Shown piece by piece: positions 8,227 to 16,439 of a stretch of DNA of 37,472 bases. Source of the DNA: CBDFHV01 sp965247705 (GTDB lineage Bacteria > Pseudomonadota > Alphaproteobacteria > Rhodospirillales > CAMCUA01). Where the stretch lies: assembly GCA_965247705.1 (NCBI GenBank), contig CBDFHV010000048.1:1-37472 (forward strand), written 5' to 3'. Made by a program: the position numbers and the translations under genes. The notes beneath the pieces are model-generated. The model was not told where the DNA came from. It saw only the letters and a list, made by a program, of their open reading frames with translations, and did no database searches. Each line of letters begins with the position of its first letter. Positions within the stretch are counted from its first letter, which is position 1.

Positions 8227-8411
8227 CCTACCTCGCGTCGCTTGCCCCCGTGGGTCCACAGGCCCCTCCCACGCGCGCCGCCGCGTCAGCCAACTGAGAG
8301 GCACGCCGCGCCGCGCGCGGGTCCCTCCTATGGACTACGGGGACAAGCCTCAAACACCGAGTGGCCCCTTTTTACGCCGCCCAATGGCCCCTTGTTACTC
8401 CGCCGTTGACA

Positions 8412-8417
8412 GTGTCC
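8412..8417. repeat. Target-site duplication of IS21 copy 1 (right)
   Basis: GTGTCC, partner of 5870-5875. Within the interrupted gene it encodes part of the GH pair at the in-frame junction. Confidence 0.85.
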
Positions 8418-9065
8418 AGCGCCAAAGCCAATTTCCGTCCAGAACTTATAGCTCGGCGCCAGCTTGCGGACGTTGGTCCGAACGGGCAGCAGCTTAAAAT
8501 GCTCTGCCCGCGCCAACTCGCCGAGCCGCGCCAACAGGGACTCGAATGCCGCTAGGCGCGCTGGCACCGGGCCGTTCTCACCCATGTCGAAATTGTTTAG
8601 CCCGAATAGAATGATGCCTGCCTGGATGGATTCCGAATGATCCAGGGGATAGTCAAGCCGATTGCAACGCAGGGCGGTCAGACCGTCGACACCGCTGGAA
8701 AGTAACGTTGCCACCTTCCTATCGGTGGGCGGATAAGTGGGCTGAAATCCCTGCGACGCGTCCACAGGCACGAGCGAGCAGCGCCTGTGCCACTCCCGAT
8801 ACCCCTCATTGACGATCCGCAATCCGCTTCGCAAACGGGTGCACAAGGGAGCCTCGACACGCAGTCGCTTTTCCCCCATCCAGGCGGCCAGCGGCAAACA
8901 GGCGATGGCGAAGCCGTCGGCGCGGGGCTGCAGAAGGTCAGCCGTTTCGCCGTTCGCTTCGAAATACAGTGTCTGCGGCGCGGTGGGATGATCCTCCCAG
9001 GCCACGTCCATGCTGATCCGCCGCCATACCCCGTCACGTTGGTCATTGAGGCCGGAGAGAATCAA
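8412..9065 (-). pseudogene. PP-loop (QueC-like) paralogue 2, 5' half, cut by IS21
   Basis: The ATG at 9065 overlaps the stop region of the upstream paralogue by 4 bases, so the two genes were co-translated. About 218 codons precede the IS21 at 8411. The layout follows the neighbour: an N-terminal beta-rich domain of about 115 residues, then VATLLSSGVDGLTALR. The PP-loop is SSGVDG (123-128) instead of the canonical SGGxDS, so a glycine and the last serine are missing. Together with 5366-5875 it makes a 385-residue protein. The altered loop raises the possibility that it was a catalytically weak partner of paralogue 1 even before the insertion. Confidence 0.85.
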
Positions 9066-10225
9066 CGGCGGAACCCAGTATCAGGAAGTCGGTGCGCCAG
9101 ATAGTTTCGTCCGCGGGCGAGAAGCCGTACGATCTGTCCCTTCACGGGCAGCCTGCCCTTGGCGTCCAGCATGGTACGCATTACCGCGCGAAGCTGGGGG
9201 TCGGCGTCGTGCGCTTCAAGCAGTGCGATCGCCTGTTCGAATCGATCGCGCTCATACCGTGATGCCGGCGGATATAGCTGCAGCGCCTCCAGGTCGAGCG
9301 GCTCCCCAAAAGTTGTGGCCTTGTGAAGATACCCGGCGGCACGGAGCAGCATCATCGTCCACAGGCACTTCCGGCAGCGCCCGCAATTGAGCTCTTCATC
9401 GTTCCTTTGATAACAGACCCGCAATTGGGACAGAACCGGTGCCCACTCAACGATCGAGCGGACCTTCTCCAATCGGGAGGCAAAGAGACCGTCGTGGACG
9501 ATTTCGATAGATCCGTTGCTCCATTTCGGATCGGTATCCGGGTGCGAACCTGTGGGCTCAAGCTGGTCCGCGGAGTTTGTCGCCCGTAGATAGATCCGAT
9601 CGAACTGCGGTTCGAGCAAGAGAGCCACCGCGGCCAACCCAGCACCATAGTAGGCATGTTGCCAGTGGACGTGCGGCTGACCGAACTGGCGCAGGTTGGT
9701 TTCCACCTCGACCAGCGACAGTTGCAGCGAATCCGCGACGCTTCTGATCGACTGGACGATCCGCTGCCGCTCCCTCACGAATCGCAACGGCACGTCAAAC
9801 CCGTGCACAAAAACCAGGTGACTGATCTCGTCCCGGTGCTGTTGCAGCGTATAGAAGGAATCCACGCCGCCCGAAAAGAACGTCGCCACCGAACGCCGTC
9901 CGCCGCGGCGTTGAGGTGCCGCACCGGTGGCCCGGACTGGCACCTGATGGTAGTTCGGATACCACCCCGCCATGGTTGTCTGGATGCTGGCCGCGCCTTC
10001 CAGCAGCATGGGGGAGACGTCACCGTCGACCACCAGCGACCAGTTTCGGCGCATCGCCGGTATCAATGCCACCGGGACGAAGGGATCGGCCGATTCCGAT
10101 AGGTCGTTGCCGTTGACGCGGAACCACACCGTCATTATGCCCCGTCCGATCACGAAGTCAGCCGACAGCGTCTGCGAGCCGCTTGGGAACTCTTTCCTGA
10201 TATTGGTGACCCGCAATTCGCCCAT
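9062..10225 (-). CDS. QueC-like PP-loop ATP pyrophosphatase, paralogue 1
   Basis: A 387-residue protein. Residues 1-110 are a beta-rich domain I do not recognise. The PP-loop is ATFFSGGVDSFYTLQ (SGGVDS at 118-123), which adenylates a substrate carboxylate or carbonyl with ATP. Further conserved parts are RATNSADQLEPTGSHPDTDPKWS and VHDGLFASRLEKV. A zinc-site pattern of Cys271, Cys281, Cys284 and Cys287 (C-x9-CGRC-x2-C) matches that of 7-cyano-7-deazaguanine synthase. True QueC is about 220-240 residues and lacks the N-terminal domain, so a role in preQ0 synthesis is doubtful. It sits 4 bases after the GT2 gene and overlaps its own paralogue, pointing to amide or nitrile-type modification of a glycan or metabolite. 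Confidence 0.8.
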   Translation of the reverse strand: MGELRVTNIRKEFPSGSQTLSADFVIGRGIMTVWFRVNGNDLSESADPFVPVALIPAMRRNWSLVVDGDVSPMLLEGAASIQTTMAGWYPNYHQVPVRATGAAPQRRGGRRSVATFFSGGVDSFYTLQQHRDEISHLVFVHGFDVPLRFVRERQRIVQSIRSVADSLQLSLVEVETNLRQFGQPHVHWQHAYYGAGLAAVALLLEPQFDRIYLRATNSADQLEPTGSHPDTDPKWSNGSIEIVHDGLFASRLEKVRSIVEWAPVLSQLRVCYQRNDEELNCGRCRKCLWTMMLLRAAGYLHKATTFGEPLDLEALQLYPPASRYERDRFEQAIALLEAHDADPQLRAVMRTMLDAKGRLPVKGQIVRLLARGRNYLAHRLPDTGFRR

Positions 10226-10229
10226 GTCG

Positions 10230-11297
10230 TCACTTCGGCGAAGCGTTTATGTCAGGCTCGGGCCGGACAGAACCGCCGCCCACCGGATGGCCCAGCAACC
10301 AACGCAAGCCACCGACAATCAGACCGATACCGTAACCCCAATGAATCGTGGCCGTCGTCAAGGGCACCCATAGGGCCGCTTGAAGGATATGCGTTACGAA
10401 AGTGGCGATCAGACCGTCGATCACCAATAGAAAGAAGTATGAGCCGAGCACCCAAGCACTACTCCCTTCGCCACCGCTCGCAACAAAGTGACCGGCTGCC
10501 AACAGCATGGCGATGACCAGAACGGCGGGCAACATGTGGGGCCAGTCAAAAGCATGTGGCGTCAGGCGCAAAATATCGACGCGAGCCCGACCGGATAGAT
10601 AGTTTTGGCGCCAGAACTGTTTCTGTGAAACGCGACGGTGGTGCCGAATGAGTGCCCGATCGCAATATGCAATGCCGCATCCGATGCGCTGCAAACGATG
10701 GATCAACTCCTTTTCCTCGCCACGCCGGTTCAGGCGTTCATCGAAACCGCCGAGTTCGTTCAGAATGGAACGGCGGATCGCGAAATTGCACCCGGAGGGT
10801 GCGAAAGGCAAAAATGGATTGTTCAACCGCAACCTGCCCGTGGCGATCCACGACCGCATGCTGTAATCCACGGCGAGTGCAAATGGTTTGCCACTCACGG
10901 GCGCCCGGTCCGGTCCACCGGTAGCAAAGACCGAGTGGTCGGCCATGGGCGTCACCAGGTTGGCGAGCCATTCCGACGGGGCAAAAGCATCCGCGTCCAG
11001 AAAGGCGATGATGTCCGAGCCGCTGTGCGCGACCCCTAGGTTTCGTGCACCCGGAACACCGACATTGCGGGGCAGGGCGACGATGTTCACTCGGGGATCG
11101 CCTGCATAGCGGCCGAGCACTTTCACGGTTTCGTCCGTGGAGCCGTCATCGACCACAACGATGGACTCTGGCAGCAATGTCTGGGTCAGAATACTGTCGA
11201 CGCACATCGCGATGTTGCGTGCCTCGTTGTAGGCGGACACAACGACCGTTACGCTGGGCATGTTGCCATTGTCAGGGCTCAACATCACACCATCCAA
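10230..11297 (-). CDS. Family 2 glycosyltransferase with C-terminal membrane helices
   Basis: A 355-residue GT-A glycosyltransferase. It shows the nucleotide-sugar fold (SVTVVVSAYNEARNIA, VVVDDGSTDET at about 47-57), the metal-binding DAD at 101-103 (AFLDADAFAPSEWL), the acceptor-site PFLPFAPSGCNFAIRR and GGFDERLNRRGEEKELIHRL with the general-base acidic cluster. At least two hydrophobic segments near the C-terminus (about 258-278 and 290-315) and a third amphipathic one (GYGIGLIVGGLRWLLG) place it at the inner membrane. It is the first gene of a minus-strand operon with the two PP-loop genes. Donor and acceptor cannot be told from sequence. Confidence 0.88.
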   Translation of the reverse strand: MDGVMLSPDNGNMPSVTVVVSAYNEARNIAMCVDSILTQTLLPESIVVVDDGSTDETVKVLGRYAGDPRVNIVALPRNVGVPGARNLGVAHSGSDIIAFLDADAFAPSEWLANLVTPMADHSVFATGGPDRAPVSGKPFALAVDYSMRSWIATGRLRLNNPFLPFAPSGCNFAIRRSILNELGGFDERLNRRGEEKELIHRLQRIGCGIAYCDRALIRHHRRVSQKQFWRQNYLSGRARVDILRLTPHAFDWPHMLPAVLVIAMLLAAGHFVASGGEGSSAWVLGSYFFLLVIDGLIATFVTHILQAALWVPLTTATIHWGYGIGLIVGGLRWLLGHPVGGGSVRPEPDINASPK

Positions 11298-11331
11298 ATG
11301 TCATACGGCTGAATCGTGAGATGAAGGCAAA

Positions 11332-12303
11332 TTGAGCACCATAAGCAATGCTGCCGAGACCATGCTGGGACTGAAGGAGCAGCTCGCCACAATAATGACC
11401 GTCATTCCATCGGGCAGCAATGTGGCTCTGCTCGACGGGCCCGTCCACCGAAATATCGGCGACCATATTATTCATCTCGGCACGGAACGTTTGTTTCAAG
11501 ATCACGGCGTCAACCTTGTCGCCCGGGCGCATATACATAATTACAACCGCCGGTGGCTACGCCGAAGGATCGACGAGAATACCATCATTGTCTGCAGCGG
11601 CGGCGGCCACCTGGGGGACCTATATCCTCACCATCAGAGGCTGCGCGAACAGGCGGTCGCTGACTTTTCCGGACACCGTATCGTCGTACTGCCGCAGAGC
11701 GTGTACTTCAGGGACGCTGCTTGCATGAAGAGTGCGGCGGACATCTTTCGCCGCCACGGCAACGTTCACCTTTTCCTGCGCGACCGTGACAGCCTGCGGA
11801 AAGCCGAGACCATGGGCCTGGACAATCTCCATCTTGCGCCGGACATGGCCCACGCGCTCTACCCCGTAGTCTCGCCCTTCGAGCTTGAAATGGCCCATGG
11901 TGACACCCTCTCTCTGCTGCGGCGTGACATGGAAGGAGCGGCCTCAGCGCGGATGCCGGAGGATGTCGGTGCCGTCCACGACTGGCCGGATCTAATCCGC
12001 CCCGTAGATACGTTCATTCTTGCCGCTATCGCCGTAGCCAGCCGTCTCTGCAGTGTGGGCGGACCACCAAAATCTCTGGATGACCTATTGGATCGTTGCC
12101 GTGCCAATTTTGTTGCAAGAGGTATCCGACTAATTGCTAGCTACGATGTCATTAACAGTTCAAGACTCCACGGTGCCCTGCTCGGCCTTCTTCTCGGCAA
12201 AAAGGTAAGGTTTCTGGAAAATCTTACCAGCAAGTCAAAATTCTACTATGATACTTGGTTGGCAGATTGCAGCGACTGCGCCTACGGGAGCGAGGAATTC
12301 TAG
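11332..12303 (+). CDS. Polysaccharide pyruvyl transferase family protein
   Basis: A 323-residue protein of the polysaccharide pyruvyl transferase fold (GT-B-like), which adds ketal pyruvate to sugar residues; related proteins include EpsI/EpsO and WcaK types. Diagnostic parts are NVALLDGPVHRNIGDHIIHLGTERL-like (given here in two parts: NVALLDGPVHRNIGDH and IIHLGTERL), IIVCSGGGHLGDLYP, HRIVVLPQSVYF, LFLRDRDSLRKAE, LAPDMAHALYP and the C-terminal SSRLHGALLGLLLGKKVRFLE-type block (SSRLHGALLGLLLGKK). A TTG at 11332 is chosen because AAGG precedes it by five bases; ATG at 11362 is the alternative. It is divergent from the GT2 operon with only 34 bases between starts, so the two probably share a promoter region. 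Confidence 0.85.
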   Translation: MSTISNAAETMLGLKEQLATIMTVIPSGSNVALLDGPVHRNIGDHIIHLGTERLFQDHGVNLVARAHIHNYNRRWLRRRIDENTIIVCSGGGHLGDLYPHHQRLREQAVADFSGHRIVVLPQSVYFRDAACMKSAADIFRRHGNVHLFLRDRDSLRKAETMGLDNLHLAPDMAHALYPVVSPFELEMAHGDTLSLLRRDMEGAASARMPEDVGAVHDWPDLIRPVDTFILAAIAVASRLCSVGGPPKSLDDLLDRCRANFVARGIRLIASYDVINSSRLHGALLGLLLGKKVRFLENLTSKSKFYYDTWLADCSDCAYGSEEF

Positions 12304-12338
12304 CGTCGGGGCTTGCTCCATTGGTTTCAATCGGCAAC

Positions 12339-13078
12339 TCACCACCGCGCCCGGGCGGCCTCGATGGATCGCTGCTCGTTCATCGGGAACTGCAGCTTGT
12401 CGTAGTCCGGCCCGCTTACGGCCAACGGCCATATGCCCGTCACAAACAGAACCATCCAGCGCGCGGCGTGCCGGGAATGCCGCCGCCGAGGCGGAAAAGC
12501 TTGCGCAGCCAGTCGCTGGTATTATCGACCATGCGGTCGCCAACGTTGCGGATGTCTTGGGCCGGATCGGCGATGTGGACGCCCTCTGGATACGGTGGAA
12601 ACGGTGGCAGCGGCTGATCCATCGCCATGCGCAGGAAGATCTCTGGCTCGTTGACGCCGAGCTCGGTGCGGTACCACAGGCGGTTGCCGATCCGCGGGTT
12701 GATCTCCATCAGCTTAGGCACACCGGTGCGAGAATCGAGCACCGTCTGCACGGTCAGGCAGCCCCAGTAGCCAAGGTGGCGCACCAGGGCCCGCAGTTCC
12801 GCCTCGCAGTGGACGTGGGGCGTGGAGATACAGGCAGAGTTCGACTGCACAACGCCGCGCTGGCGGGTGCGGATTACACGCGGCGATAACACCGAGATGA
12901 TCTCCAGGTTCTTGTCGACGACGGTGTAGTAGTTCTGCCGCCGGTAGCCGGGGATATATTCCTGGACCAGGGGCCGGGGCCGCCGTTGGTGAACCCAGGC
13001 GTAGAGCTCGCGCAGCTCAGCGGCGTTGGCGGGCTGTTGGCAGGCGATGACGGGTTCACGTGGGAACGTCGCTGTCAC
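12339..13078 (-). pseudogene. ATP-grasp protein, truncated and frameshifted
   Basis: Carries the C-terminal half of an ATP-grasp ligase. Visible are RPLVQEYIPGYRRQNYY, VIRTRQRGVVQSNSA, GYWGCLTVQTVLDSRTG and the metal-binding PKLMEINPRIGNRLWYR. The N-terminal domain is missing: sequence upstream of 13078 no longer resembles the family, although a GTG there opens the frame. Near 12455-12490 the frame shifts by one base; the shifted frame then reads HAARWMVLFVTGIWPLA and GPDYDKLQFPMNEQRSIEAA before a TGA at 12339. That looks like the genuine tail. The enzyme would have formed an amide or peptide-like bond and probably belonged to the neighbouring glycan or metabolite pathway. Confidence 0.75.
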
Positions 13079-13239
13079 GGTCGATCCCAGACGACCGCGA
13101 ATTTGCGCGCGGCGGGCTTGTGGAATAATGTTCGCGAGAGGAAGTATTCCGTTTCACGGGCTTGAAGAGCGGTTAACACATCGCCTGGTTTCGGCGGTGC
13201 CGGGTTTCCCGCGTCGTCGGTTCGGGGAGGGAGTGGGAA

Positions 13240-14862
13240 ATGGCCGACATCAGCCTTACACGGAAGCTGACAGCAATCTTCTACGCTGACGTCGCCGGTT
13301 ACAGTCGGCTGACGGGGATCGACGAGGAAAATACCCACCGTCGGGTCATGGTCGCCCTCGATTTTACGACGGAAACCATCAAGAGCATGGGCGGTGCCGT
13401 GTTGCGTTACGCCGGGGACGCCGTGCTGGCTGAGTTCCCCAGCGTTGCCGCGGCGATCAACGCGTCCGTCGAAATTCAAAACGAATTGAATTGCCGCAAC
13501 CAACCATTACCCCAGGACCGCCAGGTGCAAATCCGAATCGGCGTCAACCTGGGCGACGTCCTGGAGGACCGGGGTGAAATTTTTGGCGATGGTGTCAATT
13601 TGGCGGCGCGGCTGGAATCGACCGCGGAACCGGGCGGGCTTTGCGTTTCGGCGACCGTCTTCGAGCAGATTAGCGGCAAGGTCGGTATCGAATTCCGCGA
13701 TGGCGGGTACGAGGAGTTTAAGAACATCGCCAACCCGGTCCACATTTATCGCTGGCGTCCCGTGCAAATGACGAGCGCGGAATTGTCGACCGCCGACGAA
13801 CCGGCGGCGACGCAACCGGCCGCGAAACCGCGAACGGAAAACCCGTCAATCGCAGTGCTGCCTTTCGCCAATATGAGCGGGGACGTGGAACAGAACTATT
13901 TCAGCGACGGTATCACCGAGGACATCATCACCGACTTGTCGAAGATCTCCGGTCTTTTTATCATCGCCCGCAATACGGCGTTTACTTACAAAGGCAAAGA
14001 CATCGATATCGTCAAGGTCAGTCAAGAACTCGGCGTGCGCTATGTTCTGGAGGGCAGCGTCCGGAAGGTCGGCAATCGGGTGCGGATAACCGCGCAACTT
14101 ATCGACGGCACCACCAACGGCCACATTTGGGCCGAACGGTATGATCGCGACCTGCAAGACATCTTCGGCGTTCAGGACGAGGTTACCCAGGAAATCGTCA
14201 CGGCACTCCGGATCCACGTCTCGGACGCGGAGCAGCGGCACCTCGTCAAAAAGGAAACCGATGACCTCGACGCCTACGACGACCTTCTCAAGGGGCGCGA
14301 GCTCTTTCTTCAGTTTACGCCCGAGGGCAATCGGGAAGCGGAGGAGAAGTTCCGCCACGCCATTGGACGCGACCCCAATTACGCAGTGGCCTATGCCGAA
14401 CTCGCCCGAGTTCTGGTTCAGCGGCGCAACCACGGCTGGAGCGACAATCCCGACGAGAATCTGGAGGAAGGCTTCCGCATGGTCAGCAAGTGCGTGGAAC
14501 TCGACGACACCGTCGCCCAGGGGCACATCGTTAAGGGTTTCGTCCATTTGTGGCGGCACGAACACGAAAAGGCCCTGGCCGAACTCGACGTTGGGCTGGA
14601 TCTCGACCCCAACCATGCGGACGGCCACATGTGGAAGGCCATCATCGCCGGGTTCGCCGGCGATCCGGAGGAAGGAGTCCGAGCCGTGCAGCATGCCATG
14701 CAACTAAATCCGGGCTCGCCGTTTTGGTACCTGTTCGCACTTGGTAACGCGTGTTTTGCGATGCGAAGTTACGAGGAATGTGTGATTGCCTGTAAGCAAG
14801 CTGTAGGCAAGAACCCCAATTTTATATTTGCGCATATGTTGCTGGCGGCGAGTCTAGTGTAG
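13240..14862 (+). CDS. Class III adenylate/guanylate cyclase-TolB-TPR protein, 3' end lost to IS630
   Basis: The ATG at 13240 follows GGGAGGGAGTGGGAA. Residues 5-175 are a class III nucleotide cyclase domain with metal Asp in IFYADVAGYSRLTG, a second Asp in VLRYAGDAVLAEF, and IRIGVNLGDVLEDRGEIFGDGVNLAARLE. Residues about 200-320 are a TolB-like domain (PSIAVLPFANMSGD, SDGITEDIITDLSKI, YVLEGSVRKVGNRVRI, GHIWAERYDRDLQDIF). TPR repeats run from about 330 to the end. The last native codon is at about 14854; the final residues and TAG come from IS630. Family members run 50-100 residues longer. Beyond the IS, only DRAMKT and a stop remain in frame, so the tail is deleted as well as interrupted. The catalytic domain is intact. 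Confidence 0.85.
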   Translation: MADISLTRKLTAIFYADVAGYSRLTGIDEENTHRRVMVALDFTTETIKSMGGAVLRYAGDAVLAEFPSVAAAINASVEIQNELNCRNQPLPQDRQVQIRIGVNLGDVLEDRGEIFGDGVNLAARLESTAEPGGLCVSATVFEQISGKVGIEFRDGGYEEFKNIANPVHIYRWRPVQMTSAELSTADEPAATQPAAKPRTENPSIAVLPFANMSGDVEQNYFSDGITEDIITDLSKISGLFIIARNTAFTYKGKDIDIVKVSQELGVRYVLEGSVRKVGNRVRITAQLIDGTTNGHIWAERYDRDLQDIFGVQDEVTQEIVTALRIHVSDAEQRHLVKKETDDLDAYDDLLKGRELFLQFTPEGNREAEEKFRHAIGRDPNYAVAYAELARVLVQRRNHGWSDNPDENLEEGFRMVSKCVELDDTVAQGHIVKGFVHLWRHEHEKALAELDVGLDLDPNHADGHMWKAIIAGFAGDPEEGVRAVQHAMQLNPGSPFWYLFALGNACFAMRSYEECVIACKQAVGKNPNFIFAHMLLAASLV

Positions 14863-14997
14863 CGATTCCAACGCTTGTTTCCCTCGGTTGACCTTATCGA
14901 TGATGGAACTGGCGGAAGCCGTCCAGGCGAAAGGCTTGGGGTCGGCGTTGTGCTGGTCGAGGTAGTCGTTGATGGCCATTTGCAATTCGACGATGGA

Positions 14998-15011
14998 GCG
15001 AAACACGCCGC
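14998..15011. repeat. 14-bp direct repeat flanking IS3 copy 1 (left)
   Basis: GCGAAACACGCCGC; its partner at 16426-16439 is GTGAAACACGCCGC. One base differs, and the right copy matches the uninterrupted IS630. It is longer than the 3-5 bp duplication IS3 elements normally make. Confidence 0.7.
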
Positions 15012-15077
15012 TGAGTCGGACCCGATTTCCTTGGACACAGAATTGGCTTAATCGAAGTGTCCAAGGAGGACCGGAAC

Positions 15078-15488
15078 ATGACCGATAATTTTGAGAAGAA
15101 AGTTGCTGTTGATGGGCCTGTGGTAAATGCGGGCGAGCTTGGCTCGTCCACGTTTTCCCCAGGACAGGCTTTGCCGGCAGGCCCGCTGGGACTTGGCCAG
15201 CGATGGACGGTGGCGCGCAAGCGTGAGGTCGTTCTGCGGCTTTTGCGTGACGAGCCGGTGCAACTTCTGTCGCGCCAGTTGGGCGTAGAGATCTTCCGGC
15301 TCGAGCAGTGGCGTGAGAAAGCGATCGGCGGGATCGACGCCTCGCTCAAGCAACGCAAGGGCGATCCGGTGCAGGCGGAACTGGATAGCGCCATGAAGCG
15401 GATCGGAGAGTTGACCATGCAGGTGGAACTGCTGGAGGCCAAGACGGAGACCTTCGGCCCTTTGGGGCGGCGGAGGTCGCGGCGATGA
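15078..15488 (+). CDS. IS3 element OrfA, HTH DNA-binding protein
   Basis: A 136-residue protein; the ATG at 15078 follows AAGGAGGACCGGAAC, a strong ribosome site. The core is WTVARKREVVLRLLRDEPV, LLSRQLGVEIFRLEQWREKA (helix-turn-helix) and a C-terminal helical, leucine-rich region (SAMKRIGELTMQVELLEAKT) that mediates OrfA/OrfAB oligomerisation in this family. It ends TGA, overlapping the orfB ATG. This suggests re-initiation, not the -1 frameshift common in other IS3 groups. Confidence 0.85.
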   Translation: MTDNFEKKVAVDGPVVNAGELGSSTFSPGQALPAGPLGLGQRWTVARKREVVLRLLRDEPVQLLSRQLGVEIFRLEQWREKAIGGIDASLKQRKGDPVQAELDSAMKRIGELTMQVELLEAKTETFGPLGRRRSRR

Positions 15489-16390
15489 GTGCCGCCACCT
15501 CGCCCGGCACGGGTCTGGCCTACGGCCTGCGGCGGGTCTGCGCCGCCTGGGGCATGGCCCGCTCCTCGTTCTACGCCGTGACCTCCGGCCAGCACGCCGA
15601 GCAGCCGCCGGCAAAGCGTCGGGGACCGAAGCCCGCGATCTCGGACCAGGCGCTGCTGGTGGCGATCGAAGCCGACCTGGAGGCATCGCCCTGGGAGGGC
15701 GAGGGCTACCGCAAGGTCTGGGCTCGGCTTCGGGTCTGTCGCGACATCCGGGTTGCCCGCAAGCGGGTGCTCCGCCTGATGCGCGAGAACAATCTGCTCT
15801 CGCCCCATCGCTGCCGCCGCCGTGGCGGCAATCCCCATGACGGTGAGATCATCACTCATGCCCCGAACCTCATGTGGGGCACCGATGGCGTTCGGGTGTT
15901 CACGGTGGACGACGGCTGGGGCTGGATCTTCACCGCCGTCGAGCATTGGAACGCCGAGTGTGTCGGCTGGCATGTCTGCAAGCGCGGCGACCGCTTCGCC
16001 GCCCTGCAGCCGATCTCCATGGGGCTTGCCGGGCTGTATGGCTCGACCGCGGCCGGCGCGGCTCGGGGGCTGGCCTTGCGGATGGATCACGGCTCCCAGT
16101 ATCTGTCGGACCACTTCACCAACCAGATCAAGTTCTGGGGCATCCAGCCGTCCTACGCCTTCGTCGCCGAGCCCCAGACCAACGGCGTCGCCGAGCGGTT
16201 CAATCGCACGCTGAAGGAACAGATCATCCATGGTCGCATCTACCGCAACATCGCGGAGCTGCGGGACGCCGTCCGCGACTTCGTCGAACTCTACAATGCC
16301 CAGTGGATCGTCGAAAAGAACGGCTACCTGAGCCCCGCTCAAGCTCGTCAGGCGTGGCACGCCGCGATCTCAATCAGGCCCGCCGCGTGA
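15485..16390 (+). CDS. IS3 element OrfB, DDE integrase-type transposase
   Basis: A 301-residue rve-type transposase. It has the N-terminal helical HTH_21-like region (RKVWARLRVCRDIRVARKRV), then the catalytic core: first Asp in MWGTDGVRVFTVDDGWGW, second Asp in ALRMDHGSQYLSDHFTNQ, and Glu in TNGVAERFNRTLKEQII with the Lys seven residues after it. The length is normal and the frame is intact, so the element could be active. Confidence 0.92.
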   Translation: MSAATSPGTGLAYGLRRVCAAWGMARSSFYAVTSGQHAEQPPAKRRGPKPAISDQALLVAIEADLEASPWEGEGYRKVWARLRVCRDIRVARKRVLRLMRENNLLSPHRCRRRGGNPHDGEIITHAPNLMWGTDGVRVFTVDDGWGWIFTAVEHWNAECVGWHVCKRGDRFAALQPISMGLAGLYGSTAAGAARGLALRMDHGSQYLSDHFTNQIKFWGIQPSYAFVAEPQTNGVAERFNRTLKEQIIHGRIYRNIAELRDAVRDFVELYNAQWIVEKNGYLSPAQARQAWHAAISIRPAA

Positions 16391-16425
16391 GACAAACTTG
16401 TGTCCAAGGAACCGGGTGCGCTACA

Positions 16426-16439
16426 GTGAAACACGCCGC
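16426..16439. repeat. 14-bp direct repeat flanking IS3 copy 1 (right)
   Basis: GTGAAACACGCCGC, partner of 14998-15011, identical to the corresponding bases in the uninterrupted IS630 copy. Confidence 0.7.

Larger units (their letters stand above)
5876..8411 (+). mobile_element. IS21-family element, copy 1 (chimeric istA)
   Basis: A 2536-bp element flanked by GTGTCC duplications. Its ends are related inverted repeats: TGAGAAGGGCGGCGCAATAA on the left and, on the complementary strand, TGTCAACGGCGGAGTAACAA on the right. Inner repeats of the type GGGCGG(T/C)-TCAAAAAGGGGCCA occur at both ends (about 5930-5955 and 8350-8400), the multiple terminal repeats typical of IS21. It carries istA (broken, with an inverted foreign insert) and an intact istB. 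It interrupts the second PP-loop gene. Confidence 0.88.
15012..16425 (+). mobile_element. IS3-family insertion sequence, copy 1
   Basis: A 1414-bp element beginning TGAGTCGGACCCGATTTCC and ending, on the complementary strand, TGTAGCGCACCCGGTTCC. Both ends share the inner TTCCTTGGACACA, and the element obeys the TG...CA rule. It carries orfA and orfB with overlapping stop and start. A second copy lies inverted at 34067 to beyond 37472. Confidence 0.9.

Noticed and set aside
9062..10225. Anti-phage QueC-like gene as in QatABCD or CBASS loci
   Set aside because: No accompanying ATPase, nuclease, TatD-like or cyclase/effector gene pattern; the neighbours are glycosyl- and pyruvyltransferase-like genes.
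13075..13503. 142-codon minus-strand frame across the cyclase start, as the missing N-terminus of the ATP-grasp gene
   Set aside because: Its sequence is not in phase with the ATP-grasp frame and shows no pre-ATP-grasp motifs.
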